DNA from: an uncultured Collinsella sp.
GTDB taxonomy: Bacteria; Actinomycetota; Coriobacteriia; Coriobacteriales; Coriobacteriaceae
NCBI GenBank assembly: GCA_958352845.1
Contig: CATWQC010000002.1
Coordinates: 77,059-141,058, forward strand
Direction of reading: 5' to 3'
Length of the DNA: 64,000 nt
Shown: in pieces, positions 24,839-32,056 of the stretch
Layout: each line of letters opens with the position of its first letter
How positions within the stretch are numbered: position 1 is the first letter of the stretch
The notes under the pieces: generated by a model
Told to the model about the DNA's origin: nothing
What the model saw: the letters and a program-made list of their open reading frames with translations, nothing else
The model's database searches: none
Program-made: the position numbers and the translations under genes

Positions 24839-26566
24839 ATGGCGAACGATAGCAAGACATGGCGGTGCGGAAAGTACGAGCTCAGCTTTGACCGTCCGCG
24901 CATCATGGGCGTCCTCAACGTGACGCCCGATTCGTTTAGCGACGGCGGGGAACACTTCGACCCGGATGCCGCCATCGAGTACGGCCTGGCGATGCTCGAC
25001 GCCGGCGCCGACATCATCGACGTGGGCGGCGAGTCCACGCGCCCTGGTTTTACCCCGGTCAACCCCGACGAGGAGGCTCGCCGCGTGCTGCCCGTGGTGC
25101 GCGCGCTGGCCAAAGAGGGCGCTATCGTCTCGATCGACACGCGCCATGTGGCGGTCGCCAAGGCGGCCGTGCGCTGCGGCGCCTCGATCGTCAACGACGT
25201 GACGGGCTTCACCGACCCCAAGATGATCGAGTTTGTCGCGACGAGCACCTGCGGCGTCATCGTGATGCACGCCGGCGAGGTCGCGGCACCCACGCGCACG
25301 CATGCAACGGTGCAGCTCGATACCTCTGCTGCGGCGTTTGTTGCCGAGAAGGCGCGCGAGGCGGCCGCCGAGGCTGCGCGCGAGGCCGAGAAGCCGGCGC
25401 GCCGCCGTCGCGGCAAGCTGCTAGGCGAGCCCAAGACGGAGGCCAAGCTTCCAGGTGGTGTGGTACAGCCCTCGTTGCCGTTCGGCGATCCGGAACCCGC
25501 GCCCGAGCCCACGGACGAGCAGAAGCAGGAGGCACCGGCCGCCGAAGAGGCCGCCCCTGTCTCCGAGGCCGCCGCGACCCCTGGGCCTGCGCCGGAGCCC
25601 AATGACCACCTGGCAGCCATGATGCGCCGCAGCGCCCGCCGCGAGGAGGCCTACGTGCCCACCTCTCAGCTCCGCCGCTTTACCCTGCCCGATTCGGCGC
25701 CCATCATGCGCCGTGTCATGGGCTTTCTGTCCGACCAGGCCCGCACGCTCATCCATGCCGGCGTGTCGCGCGATCGCATCTGTATCGATCCCGGCCCGGG
25801 CTTTGGCAAGACGGCCAACGAGGACATCGTCATCCAGCGCGAGACCGCCAAGATGGCGTCGCTGGGCTATCCGCTCATGTGCGCCGTGTCGCGCAAGCGT
25901 TTTGTGGGCGCCGTCTCGGGCGTGACCGAGGCCGCCGCGCGCGATGCCGCCACGTTTGGCGTGTGCCTGGGCGCTATCCAAGCCGGTGCCAACATCGTGC
26001 GCGTGCACGACGTCACCGGCTTTGCGCAGTTCCTGAACGGTTACTGGGCTGTCGCCAAGCCGCAGCCGCGCCGTGCGTTTGTGGCCGTGGGCTCCAACCT
26101 GGGGCATCGTTGCGACAACATCCGCGCCGCACGCGACATGATCGCCGAGATTCCGCTCACCTGCGTGTCCAACTCCTCCAAGATTTACGAGAGCGAGCCG
26201 GCCTACGAGACGCGCCAGGACGCGTTTGCCAACGCCGTCATCGAGATCAAGACCGAGCTGGCGCCGCTGGTGCTGCTCGATGAGCTCATGAAGATCGAGG
26301 CCGAGCTTGGGCGCGACCGCTCCAAAAAGGCCAAGGCCAACGGTCCGCGCACCATCGACCTGGACCTGCTGTGGATGGACGGCGAGACCCACGGCGGCAA
26401 AAAGCTGCGCCTGCCGCATCCTCTCATTGGCGAGCGCGACTTTGTGCTGGTGCCGCTCGAGGACCTGATGCACGACCCGGCGCGGTTCTTCCGCTACAAC
26501 GGTGTCGAGGTCAAGGAGCCCGAGGACCGCGTGGGTCATATCGTGGGCGAATTGGGGCGTATGTAG
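24839..26566 (+). CDS. folP-folK: Fused dihydropteroate synthase / HPPK with a large insertion in the synthase barrel
   Basis: 575 residues. Residues ~1-400 are dihydropteroate synthase: IMGVLNVTPDSFSDGG, GGESTRPG, IVNDVTG, then (after the insertion) ICIDPGPGFGKT near 315 and AVSRKRF. Residues ~410-560 are hydroxymethylpterin pyrophosphokinase: FVAVGSNLGHRCDNI, GPRTIDLDLLW and PHPLIGERDFVLVPL. Together they perform consecutive folate-synthesis steps in unusual reverse order of domains. Between VMHAG (residue ~143) and DPG (~317) there are about 125 extra residues, Ala/Glu/Pro-rich with RRRRGK and PEPAPEPTDEQKQEAP. Start ATG at 24839 has GAGGAGG 6 bases upstream. Confidence 0.93.
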   Translation: MANDSKTWRCGKYELSFDRPRIMGVLNVTPDSFSDGGEHFDPDAAIEYGLAMLDAGADIIDVGGESTRPGFTPVNPDEEARRVLPVVRALAKEGAIVSIDTRHVAVAKAAVRCGASIVNDVTGFTDPKMIEFVATSTCGVIVMHAGEVAAPTRTHATVQLDTSAAAFVAEKAREAAAEAAREAEKPARRRRGKLLGEPKTEAKLPGGVVQPSLPFGDPEPAPEPTDEQKQEAPAAEEAAPVSEAAATPGPAPEPNDHLAAMMRRSARREEAYVPTSQLRRFTLPDSAPIMRRVMGFLSDQARTLIHAGVSRDRICIDPGPGFGKTANEDIVIQRETAKMASLGYPLMCAVSRKRFVGAVSGVTEAAARDAATFGVCLGAIQAGANIVRVHDVTGFAQFLNGYWAVAKPQPRRAFVAVGSNLGHRCDNIRAARDMIAEIPLTCVSNSSKIYESEPAYETRQDAFANAVIEIKTELAPLVLLDELMKIEAELGRDRSKKAKANGPRTIDLDLLWMDGETHGGKKLRLPHPLIGERDFVLVPLEDLMHDPARFFRYNGVEVKEPEDRVGHIVGELGRM

Positions 26567-27268
26567 ATGATCGAGATGAATGCTGTTGCCGCCGGCACCG
26601 AGCTCGACGCGGCACGTGACGCGGGCCGCGAGGGCGTGTCCGCGGGCTGGTGCGCATGGAGCGCGGGCAACGCTTCGCTGGCGTTTTCGCTGGTCGTGCG
26701 TCCGGATGTGAATATGCACGCCTTCCATGGCCTGCCGTTTGTGGCCGCGATGGGTATGATGGACGCGCTTGTGGGCACGGCTTCGACGCCGGGGTTGGGC
26801 CTTGCCGGTAAGGTGGGTATCCAGTGGCCGAGCGATATCGTGTGCGGAACGCCTGCGTTTGAGACGTCGCTCGCGCGTGTTGCCGTGAACGGCGGTGCCG
26901 GTGCTGCGGGCATGTTCGGTGCCGTGACGGTGGATATTGAGCGTTCGGCGTTGAGCGAGCTTGGTGTGGACGTGGCTGACGAAGCGCTGGTCGAGGCGCT
27001 GGCCGCCGCCGTGCTGGCCCGCGTGGACGCCTGGGCGGTTGTTGCCAACACGCCGCAAGGCGCCGCAGGGCCGCTGGCTCCCGTGCTGGGCGAGTACTTC
27101 GACATGGTGCCGCTGCTGGGCCGCCAAGTTGCGGCGGTGTCGCCCAACGGCCTGCCGCTTGCGGTCGGTGTGTTTGCAGGCCTGGACATCTGGGGCCGCG
27201 CGACCATTAAGACCGATGCCGGCGAGCAGGAGTTTCCGCCCGAGGCCGTACGAATTCGCGGACTGTAA
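26567..27268 (+). CDS. BirA/biotin-protein-ligase-like protein, probably degenerate
   Basis: 233 residues, starting directly after the folPK stop codon. The order of elements follows the biotin ligase catalytic fold: ASLAFSLVVRPDV, LPFVAAMGMMDALVG, VGIQWPSDIV (compare IKWPNDI), and a C-terminal SH3-like end with GLDIWGRATIKTDAGEQEF. The biotin-binding GRGR loop is missing (GWCAWSAGN in that place), and the catalytic Lys following WPNDI is not evident. BirA genes often neighbour coaX, as here, which supports the family call. It may bind a ligand or partner without ligase activity. Confidence 0.6.
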   Translation: MIEMNAVAAGTELDAARDAGREGVSAGWCAWSAGNASLAFSLVVRPDVNMHAFHGLPFVAAMGMMDALVGTASTPGLGLAGKVGIQWPSDIVCGTPAFETSLARVAVNGGAGAAGMFGAVTVDIERSALSELGVDVADEALVEALAAAVLARVDAWAVVANTPQGAAGPLAPVLGEYFDMVPLLGRQVAAVSPNGLPLAVGVFAGLDIWGRATIKTDAGEQEFPPEAVRIRGL

Positions 27269-27307
27269 CGCGAGGCACCCGCGCTCAAAGATAGACATGA
27301 CAACAAG

Positions 27308-27335
27308 ACCCTCCTCGGCCTGTGCCGGGGAGGGT
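27308..27335. terminator. Terminator between converging genes
   Basis: ACCCTCCTCGGC / GCCGGGGAGGGT with a CTGT loop and short T/A flanks. It lies 39 bases after the BirA-like gene and 78 bases beyond the coaX stop. Confidence 0.6.
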
Positions 27336-27413
27336 TTCGCCTGTCTGAGGAATAGGCTTGGCGAGCATTTGCGGGGACTGTGGCATCGGGCGCGCTCGAC
27401 TTAAGCCCCTGCT

Positions 27414-28187
27414 CTATCCCAGCTTCTGCATGCGGCGGTAGATTTCGCAGATGCCCTTGATGGTGAGTTGGCCGTCTACCACGTCGAAGGCATCGGTCGA
27501 GCCGGCGACGATGCCGGCGAGGCCGCCCGTGGCGATAACGGTGGCATCGTCGCGGCCCAGCTCGCGCTTCATGCGCGCGACCAGGCCTTCGGCCATGGCG
27601 GCGGCGCCCATCACGGCGCCGACCTTGATGCACTCCTCGGTATCGCGGCCGATGGCGTGCTCGGGCGCCTCGAGCGGCACGCTGGCGAGCTTGGCGGCAC
27701 GGGCGGCAAGCGCGTCCATGGAGATGCGAATGCCCGGCGCGATCGCTCCGCCAATGTAATAACCGTCCTCATCGATGACGTCGATATTGGTCGCGGTGCC
27801 AAAGTCCACCACGATCGCCGGCGCGCCATAGAAGGTCTCGGCAGCGACGGCGTTGGCGATGCGGTCGGCACCAACGGCCTGGGGGCGCGCCGCCCGCAGC
27901 TTGGTTACGGCGGCCGTCTGCGGCCCGATGACGATGGCGTCCGCGGCAATGCGGTCGGCCACGGCGTGCCACTCGCGCGAGAGCTGCGGCACCACGCCCG
28001 CAAAGGCGATCGCGTCGACCGCATCGAGCGAAAGGCCGTACATCTTAAAGAAACCCATCAGGCGCACATGGATCTCGTCGGCGGTATAGGAGCGGTCGGT
28101 GGGCATGCGCCACGACTGCACCAGCTCGTCTCCGTCAAACAGGCCCATGGCCGTCTGCGTGTTTCCCATATCGATAGCGAGCAGCAT
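27414..28187 (-). CDS. coaX: Type III pantothenate kinase
   Basis: 257 residues. ASKHA-fold motifs: MLLAIDMGNTQTAMG at the N-terminus (phosphate 1), GADRIANAVAA, VVDFGTATNIDVI (phosphate 2), GGAIAPGIRIS and VIATGGLA near the C-terminus. It phosphorylates pantothenate, the first CoA step, without feedback by CoA, and uses a monovalent cation. The ATG at 28187 has GGGAG 6 bases upstream; the frame continues upstream into the tRNA region but that is not coding. Confidence 0.94.
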   Translation of the reverse strand: MLLAIDMGNTQTAMGLFDGDELVQSWRMPTDRSYTADEIHVRLMGFFKMYGLSLDAVDAIAFAGVVPQLSREWHAVADRIAADAIVIGPQTAAVTKLRAARPQAVGADRIANAVAAETFYGAPAIVVDFGTATNIDVIDEDGYYIGGAIAPGIRISMDALAARAAKLASVPLEAPEHAIGRDTEECIKVGAVMGAAAMAEGLVARMKRELGRDDATVIATGGLAGIVAGSTDAFDVVDGQLTIKGICEIYRRMQKLG

Positions 28188-28323
28188 GTCTACTCCCGGT
28201 GTCGGCATAAAAGGACGCGCACCATTGTATACGTGCCGTCGACGGCGCTCGGCTGCGATTCGTTTACGGTGATAGGGGCTGAGGGGTTTAAATATGAAGG
28301 AATTATGCTCTACGAGATTTTCC

Positions 28324-28352
28324 TTGCCGTTTACCGAACTCCCGCGTAATAT
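28324..28352 (+). promoter_or_regulatory. Sigma-70-type promoter of the initiator tRNA
   Basis: TTGCCG (28324-28329), 17-base spacer, TAATAT (28347-28352). The predicted start falls about 25 bases before the tRNA. Confidence 0.7.
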
Positions 28353-28383
28353 TCTTTCTTGCGCACATGAGGCGCCCAGACAT

Positions 28384-28460
28384 TGCGGGGTGGAGCAGTC
28401 TGGTAGCTCGCCGGGCTCATAACCCGGAGGTCGTAGGTTCAAATCCTGCCCCCGCGACCA
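28384..28460 (+). tRNA. Initiator tRNA-fMet (CAT)
   Basis: 77 bases that fold into a full cloverleaf: acceptor GCGGGG/CCCCGC, D arm GAGC/GCTC, anticodon stem CCGGG/CCCGG with loop CTCATAA, T stem GTAGG/CCTGC, encoded CCA. The three G-C pairs next to the anticodon loop are the initiator hallmark. Positions 1 and 72 are T and G, so this pair would be a U-G wobble rather than the usual C-A mismatch. Confidence 0.93.
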
Positions 28461-28469
28461 AGAACTTGC

Positions 28470-28499
28470 AGCTCGTCGGCCTAGCCGGCGAGCTTTTTT
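28470..28499 (+). terminator. Terminator of the tRNA gene
   Basis: AGCTCGTCGGC / GCCGGCGAGCT with a 3-base loop, followed by T6, ten bases after the tRNA. Confidence 0.9.
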
Positions 28500-28549
28500 G
28501 TTATTCCGGGACTGTGTTTTCGGTCCAATTCTCGGCCTCTCAAACAAAA

Positions 28550-28846
28550 TCTCGATCTGTAACATCTAGACCCGATTTGGGCGGCTTGGTGTTACAGATC
28601 GAGATATACCGGTGGGTTGGGTCGTGTTTGTCTAAATCTGTAACACGAGGGACGGTTTTTGCCGAGTAACCGTTACAGATTGAGATTTTCTAGCAGGCGG
28701 GTTTGGTTTGTCTCGATCTGTAACAGATAGGGGCCAAAAGTGGGCCTAGCTGTTACAGATCTAGATTGTTGAGGATGGGCCGAGAGGAATGTCTCGATCT
28801 GTAACAGTAAGACCCGGTTTTGCCGCGTAACTGTTACAGATTGAGA
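28550..28846. repeat. Alternating-orientation 15-bp repeat array (8 repeats)
   Basis: TCTCGATCTGTAACA-like units start at 28550, 28631, 28711 and 28792, their reverse complements at 28590, 28671, 28751 and 28832. Distances are 40, 41, 40, 40, 40, 41, 40. Spacers are 25-26 bases and differ. Spacers inside each hairpin tend to have a central TTTT/AAAA flanked by CCG/CGG; those between hairpins tend to contain CCGGCGGG-like words. No open frame or cas gene is nearby. It fills the space between the tRNA terminator and the flavoenzyme gene. Confidence 0.88.
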
Positions 28847-29000
28847 TAAACCGGCGGGCAAACCGACGGGCCGCTCTGCCCCATCCACCTGCCGCCACCT
28901 GATATTCGCCGATTTCTGTTGTGCTGCTGTGCCTCCATGCCATATCCTCTAGACAACTACGCGGCAACATCGCCGCCGCGCCTACAAGAGAGGAATGTCC

Positions 29001-31031
29001 ATGACCGCACCTGCATCCAAGCTGCTTCAGCCCATTACGGTTGGCCCCCTTGAGCTCAAAAACCGCATTATGTTTCCGCCGCTGACCACCGGCTACGAGG
29101 AGCGTGACGGCTCCATTGGCGAGCGCAGCCTGGCTTTTTACGAGCGCTTGGCCCGTGGCGGCGTGAGTTACATCGTCATCGGCGACGTTGCTCCCGTCAT
29201 GACCGCAAGCCCCACGCCCAAGCTGGCGACCGACGCCCAAATCCCCACGTTTAAGGCCCTGGCCGATGCCGTCCACAAGCACGGCGCCAAGGTCGCGCTG
29301 CAGCTGTTCCACCCCGAGTACGACGTGCCCGGTGTCGGCCGCATGGTCATGGGATCCATGGCCGCCGCCAAGGCCGCGCAGGAGGCCAAGGCCGCCGGCG
29401 ACGAGGAGACCTTTGCCGCCAAGATGGCCGAGTCCAACGAGATCCGCAACCAGGCCTACGCCAAGCTGCACCACGACATGCAGCACTTTGTGAACGAGGC
29501 GAGTGTGGAGCAGCTCACCCAGATCAAGGAGGCTATCGCCGCCTCGGCCGCTCGCGCGCAGCAGGCCGGGATCGATGCCATCGAGGTCCACGGCGACCGC
29601 CTGGTAGGTTCGCTGTGCTCGGCCATCCTCAACCAGCGCACCGACGAGTACGGCGGCTCGTTCGAGAACCGCGTTCGCTACGCGCTGGAGGTCGTCGCTG
29701 CCATTAAGGAAGCCGCGCCGCAGCTGATGGTGGAGTACAAGCTCCCCGTGATCATGGAGAACCCCGACGGCACGCCGCGCGGCAAGGGCGGCCTGCAGCC
29801 CGACGAGGCCTGCGAGTTCGCCAAGCTGCTCGAGGGCGCGGGCATCGATATGATCCAGGTCGCACAGGCCAACCACACCGGCAACATGGGCGACACCATT
29901 CCGCCCATGGGCGCCATGCCCTACAACTGGACGCTGCCCGTGGCCGAGCGCGTCAAGGCCCTGGTCTCCGTGCCGGTGGCAACCGTGGGCCGCGTGGTTT
30001 CGGTCGAGGCCGGCGAGAAGATTCTGGAAGACGGCGCCGCCGACATCATCGCCTATGGCCGCTCGCTCATGTGCGACCCCGACATTGCGCTGAAGGCCGC
30101 CACGGGTGAGCCCATCCGCGAGTGCCTCAACTGCAACAAGGGTTGCGTCGATGCGATTCAAAACCGCAAGTACATTTCGTGCGTGCTCAATGCCGAGAAC
30201 GGCGACGAGGCGACCATCGCCATCAAGCCGGGCGAGGGCGACAAGAAGGTCGCCGTGGTGGGCGGCGGCATCGCCGGCCTGGAGGCCGCGCGCGTGGCGG
30301 CCAAGCGCGGCTACGACGTGACCGTCTACGAGGCGAGCGATCATCTGGGCGGCCAGATTGTGCTGGCGGCTGCGCCTCCGCGCAAGGACGAGATCATGCG
30401 CTCGGTCGAGTACTACGAGAAGATTCTGCCTGGCCTGGGCGTGAAGGTTGAGCTCAGCCACGTCGCTACGGCAGAGGACCTCAACGCCGCCGATGCCGCG
30501 ATTGTGGCCGTGGGCGCGCACGACGTGGTCATCCCCGTTCCGGGTGCCGACTCGGACAAGGTCGTCTCGAGCTGGGACGTGCTGGCCGGCAAGGTGGAGC
30601 TTACGGGCCGCGTCGCCGTCATTGGCGGCGGCCTGGTGGGCACCGAGACTGCCGAGTACCTGCTGCAGCACGGCTGCGAGGTGGCGATCGTGGAGATGCT
30701 CGACAAGATTGCCGCGGGCGAGTCCGAGACCATTCTGCCGCTGATTATGAGCGACTTTGCCGAGCACAACGTGGAGCAGCACGTGAAGACCCGCCTGACC
30801 GCCATTACCGACGAGGGCGTGGAGGCCGTGCGCACCACCGAGGACGGCGCCGAGGAGCCGGTAAATATCGCCTGCGATTACGTGGTGATGGCCGTGGGCT
30901 CCAAGGCCAACGCGTTTGACCTGGACGGCGTGACGGTGCCCGTGACCTGCGTGGGCGACTGCTCGGGCGAGCGCACCGCCGACATTGCGAGCGCCATCCG
31001 CACGGCGTATCACGCGGCCAACGAGCTGTAG
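29001..31031 (+). CDS. OYE-family NADH:flavin oxidoreductase with 4Fe-4S and FAD/NAD domains (2,4-dienoyl-CoA reductase / enoate reductase type)
   Basis: 676 residues in the order TIM-barrel FMN domain (1-~350), Cys cluster CLNCNKGC then an eleven-residue gap to another Cys (~380-400) for a 4Fe-4S centre, and an FAD/NAD(P) domain with VAVVGGGIAGLEAARVAAKRG and VAVIGGGLVGTETAEYL. Members reduce activated double bonds, for example in dienoyl-CoA, enoates, bile acid or drug intermediates; this substrate is unknown. In the barrel, EVHGDRLVGSLCSAILNQRTDEYGG is present (the family usually has a second His in HGAHGYL, here HGDRLV). The ATG at 29001 has GAGAGGA 6 bases upstream; an ATG at 28995 is too close to it. 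Confidence 0.88.
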   Translation: MTAPASKLLQPITVGPLELKNRIMFPPLTTGYEERDGSIGERSLAFYERLARGGVSYIVIGDVAPVMTASPTPKLATDAQIPTFKALADAVHKHGAKVALQLFHPEYDVPGVGRMVMGSMAAAKAAQEAKAAGDEETFAAKMAESNEIRNQAYAKLHHDMQHFVNEASVEQLTQIKEAIAASAARAQQAGIDAIEVHGDRLVGSLCSAILNQRTDEYGGSFENRVRYALEVVAAIKEAAPQLMVEYKLPVIMENPDGTPRGKGGLQPDEACEFAKLLEGAGIDMIQVAQANHTGNMGDTIPPMGAMPYNWTLPVAERVKALVSVPVATVGRVVSVEAGEKILEDGAADIIAYGRSLMCDPDIALKAATGEPIRECLNCNKGCVDAIQNRKYISCVLNAENGDEATIAIKPGEGDKKVAVVGGGIAGLEAARVAAKRGYDVTVYEASDHLGGQIVLAAAPPRKDEIMRSVEYYEKILPGLGVKVELSHVATAEDLNAADAAIVAVGAHDVVIPVPGADSDKVVSSWDVLAGKVELTGRVAVIGGGLVGTETAEYLLQHGCEVAIVEMLDKIAAGESETILPLIMSDFAEHNVEQHVKTRLTAITDEGVEAVRTTEDGAEEPVNIACDYVVMAVGSKANAFDLDGVTVPVTCVGDCSGERTADIASAIRTAYHAANEL

Positions 31032-31106
31032 TTGAGCATCGCGGCCAGGCGGGGCGGTAGCACGGATCCGCCTCGCCCGACTGCGTCCCGTCGGGTGTCA
31101 ATCGGT

Positions 31107-31147
31107 GCGGGGCCTGCAAGCGCAGCAGGTCCCGCCCTTTTGTTTTG
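31107..31147 (+). terminator. Terminator of the flavoenzyme gene
   Basis: GCGGGGCCTGC / GCAGGTCCCGC followed by CCTTTTGTTTTG, about 75 bases after the stop. Confidence 0.8.
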
Positions 31148-31350
31148 CTCCGGTGGATGGCAATGCGCGGTAATCATGAGGAGTGAGGACGTCTACTGCC
31201 TTGCAGATTACTCAAAATTATTGGGGGAGGGGTTAATAACTATATCTTCTATACCAAAGGACATAAAGAGATGCCAATTTTGTTGACAAGCGAATGACGA
31301 TTAGCTGCGAGTCAGCTACCAGCGTAAATAATCGATAAAGAAATGTCGTA

Positions 31351-31364
31351 ATTTGGTGCCAAAT
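31351..31364. promoter_or_regulatory. Possible operator palindrome
   Basis: ATTTGG-TG-CCAAAT, a perfect dyad in the AT-rich stretch 31150-31470 upstream of the HTH gene. TTGACA occurs at about 31284 but no convincing partner box is at the right distance. No gene is seen in that stretch. Confidence 0.35.
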
Positions 31365-31470
31365 GCCCAGATAACGCCGCGTCTATTTTAATTAACTGCT
31401 TTGAGCAAACAGTAAAATGCTACTATCTAACTTGCACGTAAGAAAGCAGATTAACGGTTAAGGCTAAGAA

Positions 31471-31875
31471 GTGGCAGGTATGTCGGAAGCAACTAGGACT
31501 CGCACGCATGCGCCCGAGGTTAGGCAGCGCGCCGTCGAGATCCTCCAAGAGGGGGTCGGTCATCGTGCCCTCGCTGCGGAGCTTGGCATTCCCCAGGCCA
31601 CGGCTCGTCAGTGGGCCCGCGCGTATGCCGTGGGCGGTGCCGACGCCGTTCTCAATGCCGGTTCGCATCATCACACCTATTCGTACGACGTAAAGCTCGC
31701 TGTGGTTAAGGACCGTCTGGAAAACGGCTTGACGGTTCGCGAGGCCATGATCAAGCACAAGATTCCCAGCGAGTCTTCGGTCAAGGCTTGGTGCCGTCAG
31801 TACCGCGAGAGCGGTGAGTCCGCACTGGTCGATAAGCCGCGCGGTCGCAAGCCGCGCGTTAAAAAGGCGGAATAG
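31471..31875 (+). CDS. Lone HTH protein of transposase-OrfA type
   Basis: 134 residues with two helix-turn-helix regions: RQRAVEILQEGVGHRALAAE followed by GIPQATARQWARAY (about 18-52), and VKDRLENGLTVREAM followed by KIPSESSVKAWCRQY (about 78-112), ending in a basic GRKPRVKKAE tail. This is the layout of IS3-type OrfA / HTH_29 proteins, but no OrfB or inverted repeats accompany it, so it is either an insertion-sequence relic or a domesticated regulator. GTG at 31471 has a weak AAGG 7 bases upstream; ATG at 31480 is the alternative. The upstream 300 bases are markedly AT-richer than the surroundings. Confidence 0.75.
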   Translation: MAGMSEATRTRTHAPEVRQRAVEILQEGVGHRALAAELGIPQATARQWARAYAVGGADAVLNAGSHHHTYSYDVKLAVVKDRLENGLTVREAMIKHKIPSESSVKAWCRQYRESGESALVDKPRGRKPRVKKAE

Positions 31876-31887
31876 CAAACGGGATGG

Positions 31888-31911
31888 TGCGCCCACAGGG
31901 GCGCATTTTTC
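31888..31911 (+). terminator. Terminator of the HTH gene
   Basis: TGCGCCC / GGGCGCA followed by T5, 13 bases after the stop. Confidence 0.85.
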
Positions 31912-32056
31912 TTGCCGCCCCTCTACTCCAATGCGGACAGGCTCCTTGCCTCGTACGCCTAAAACTCCCCAGTTGACCGAAAACCTGCCGCCGCTACTCC
32001 TCAATTGAGCTATAACGTTAAACAATTGCAGCGTTTTTGCACGGGGGAGTGATGGT

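Noticed and set aside
28367..28669. 100-codon frame over the initiator tRNA
   Set aside because: It runs through the tRNA, its terminator and the repeat array.
28550..28846. CRISPR array
   Set aside because: Repeats are only 15 bp and alternate in strand, each pair forms a hairpin, and no cas gene is present in the window.
28761..31013. 750-codon open frame on the minus strand
   Set aside because: It lies antisense to the well-supported flavoenzyme gene and its translation is His/Gly/Arg/Leu-rich with no domain; it is a high-GC shadow and runs through the repeat array.
31032..31286. 84-codon frame after the flavoenzyme gene
   Set aside because: It crosses the terminator hairpin, has no ribosome site and no coding-like composition.
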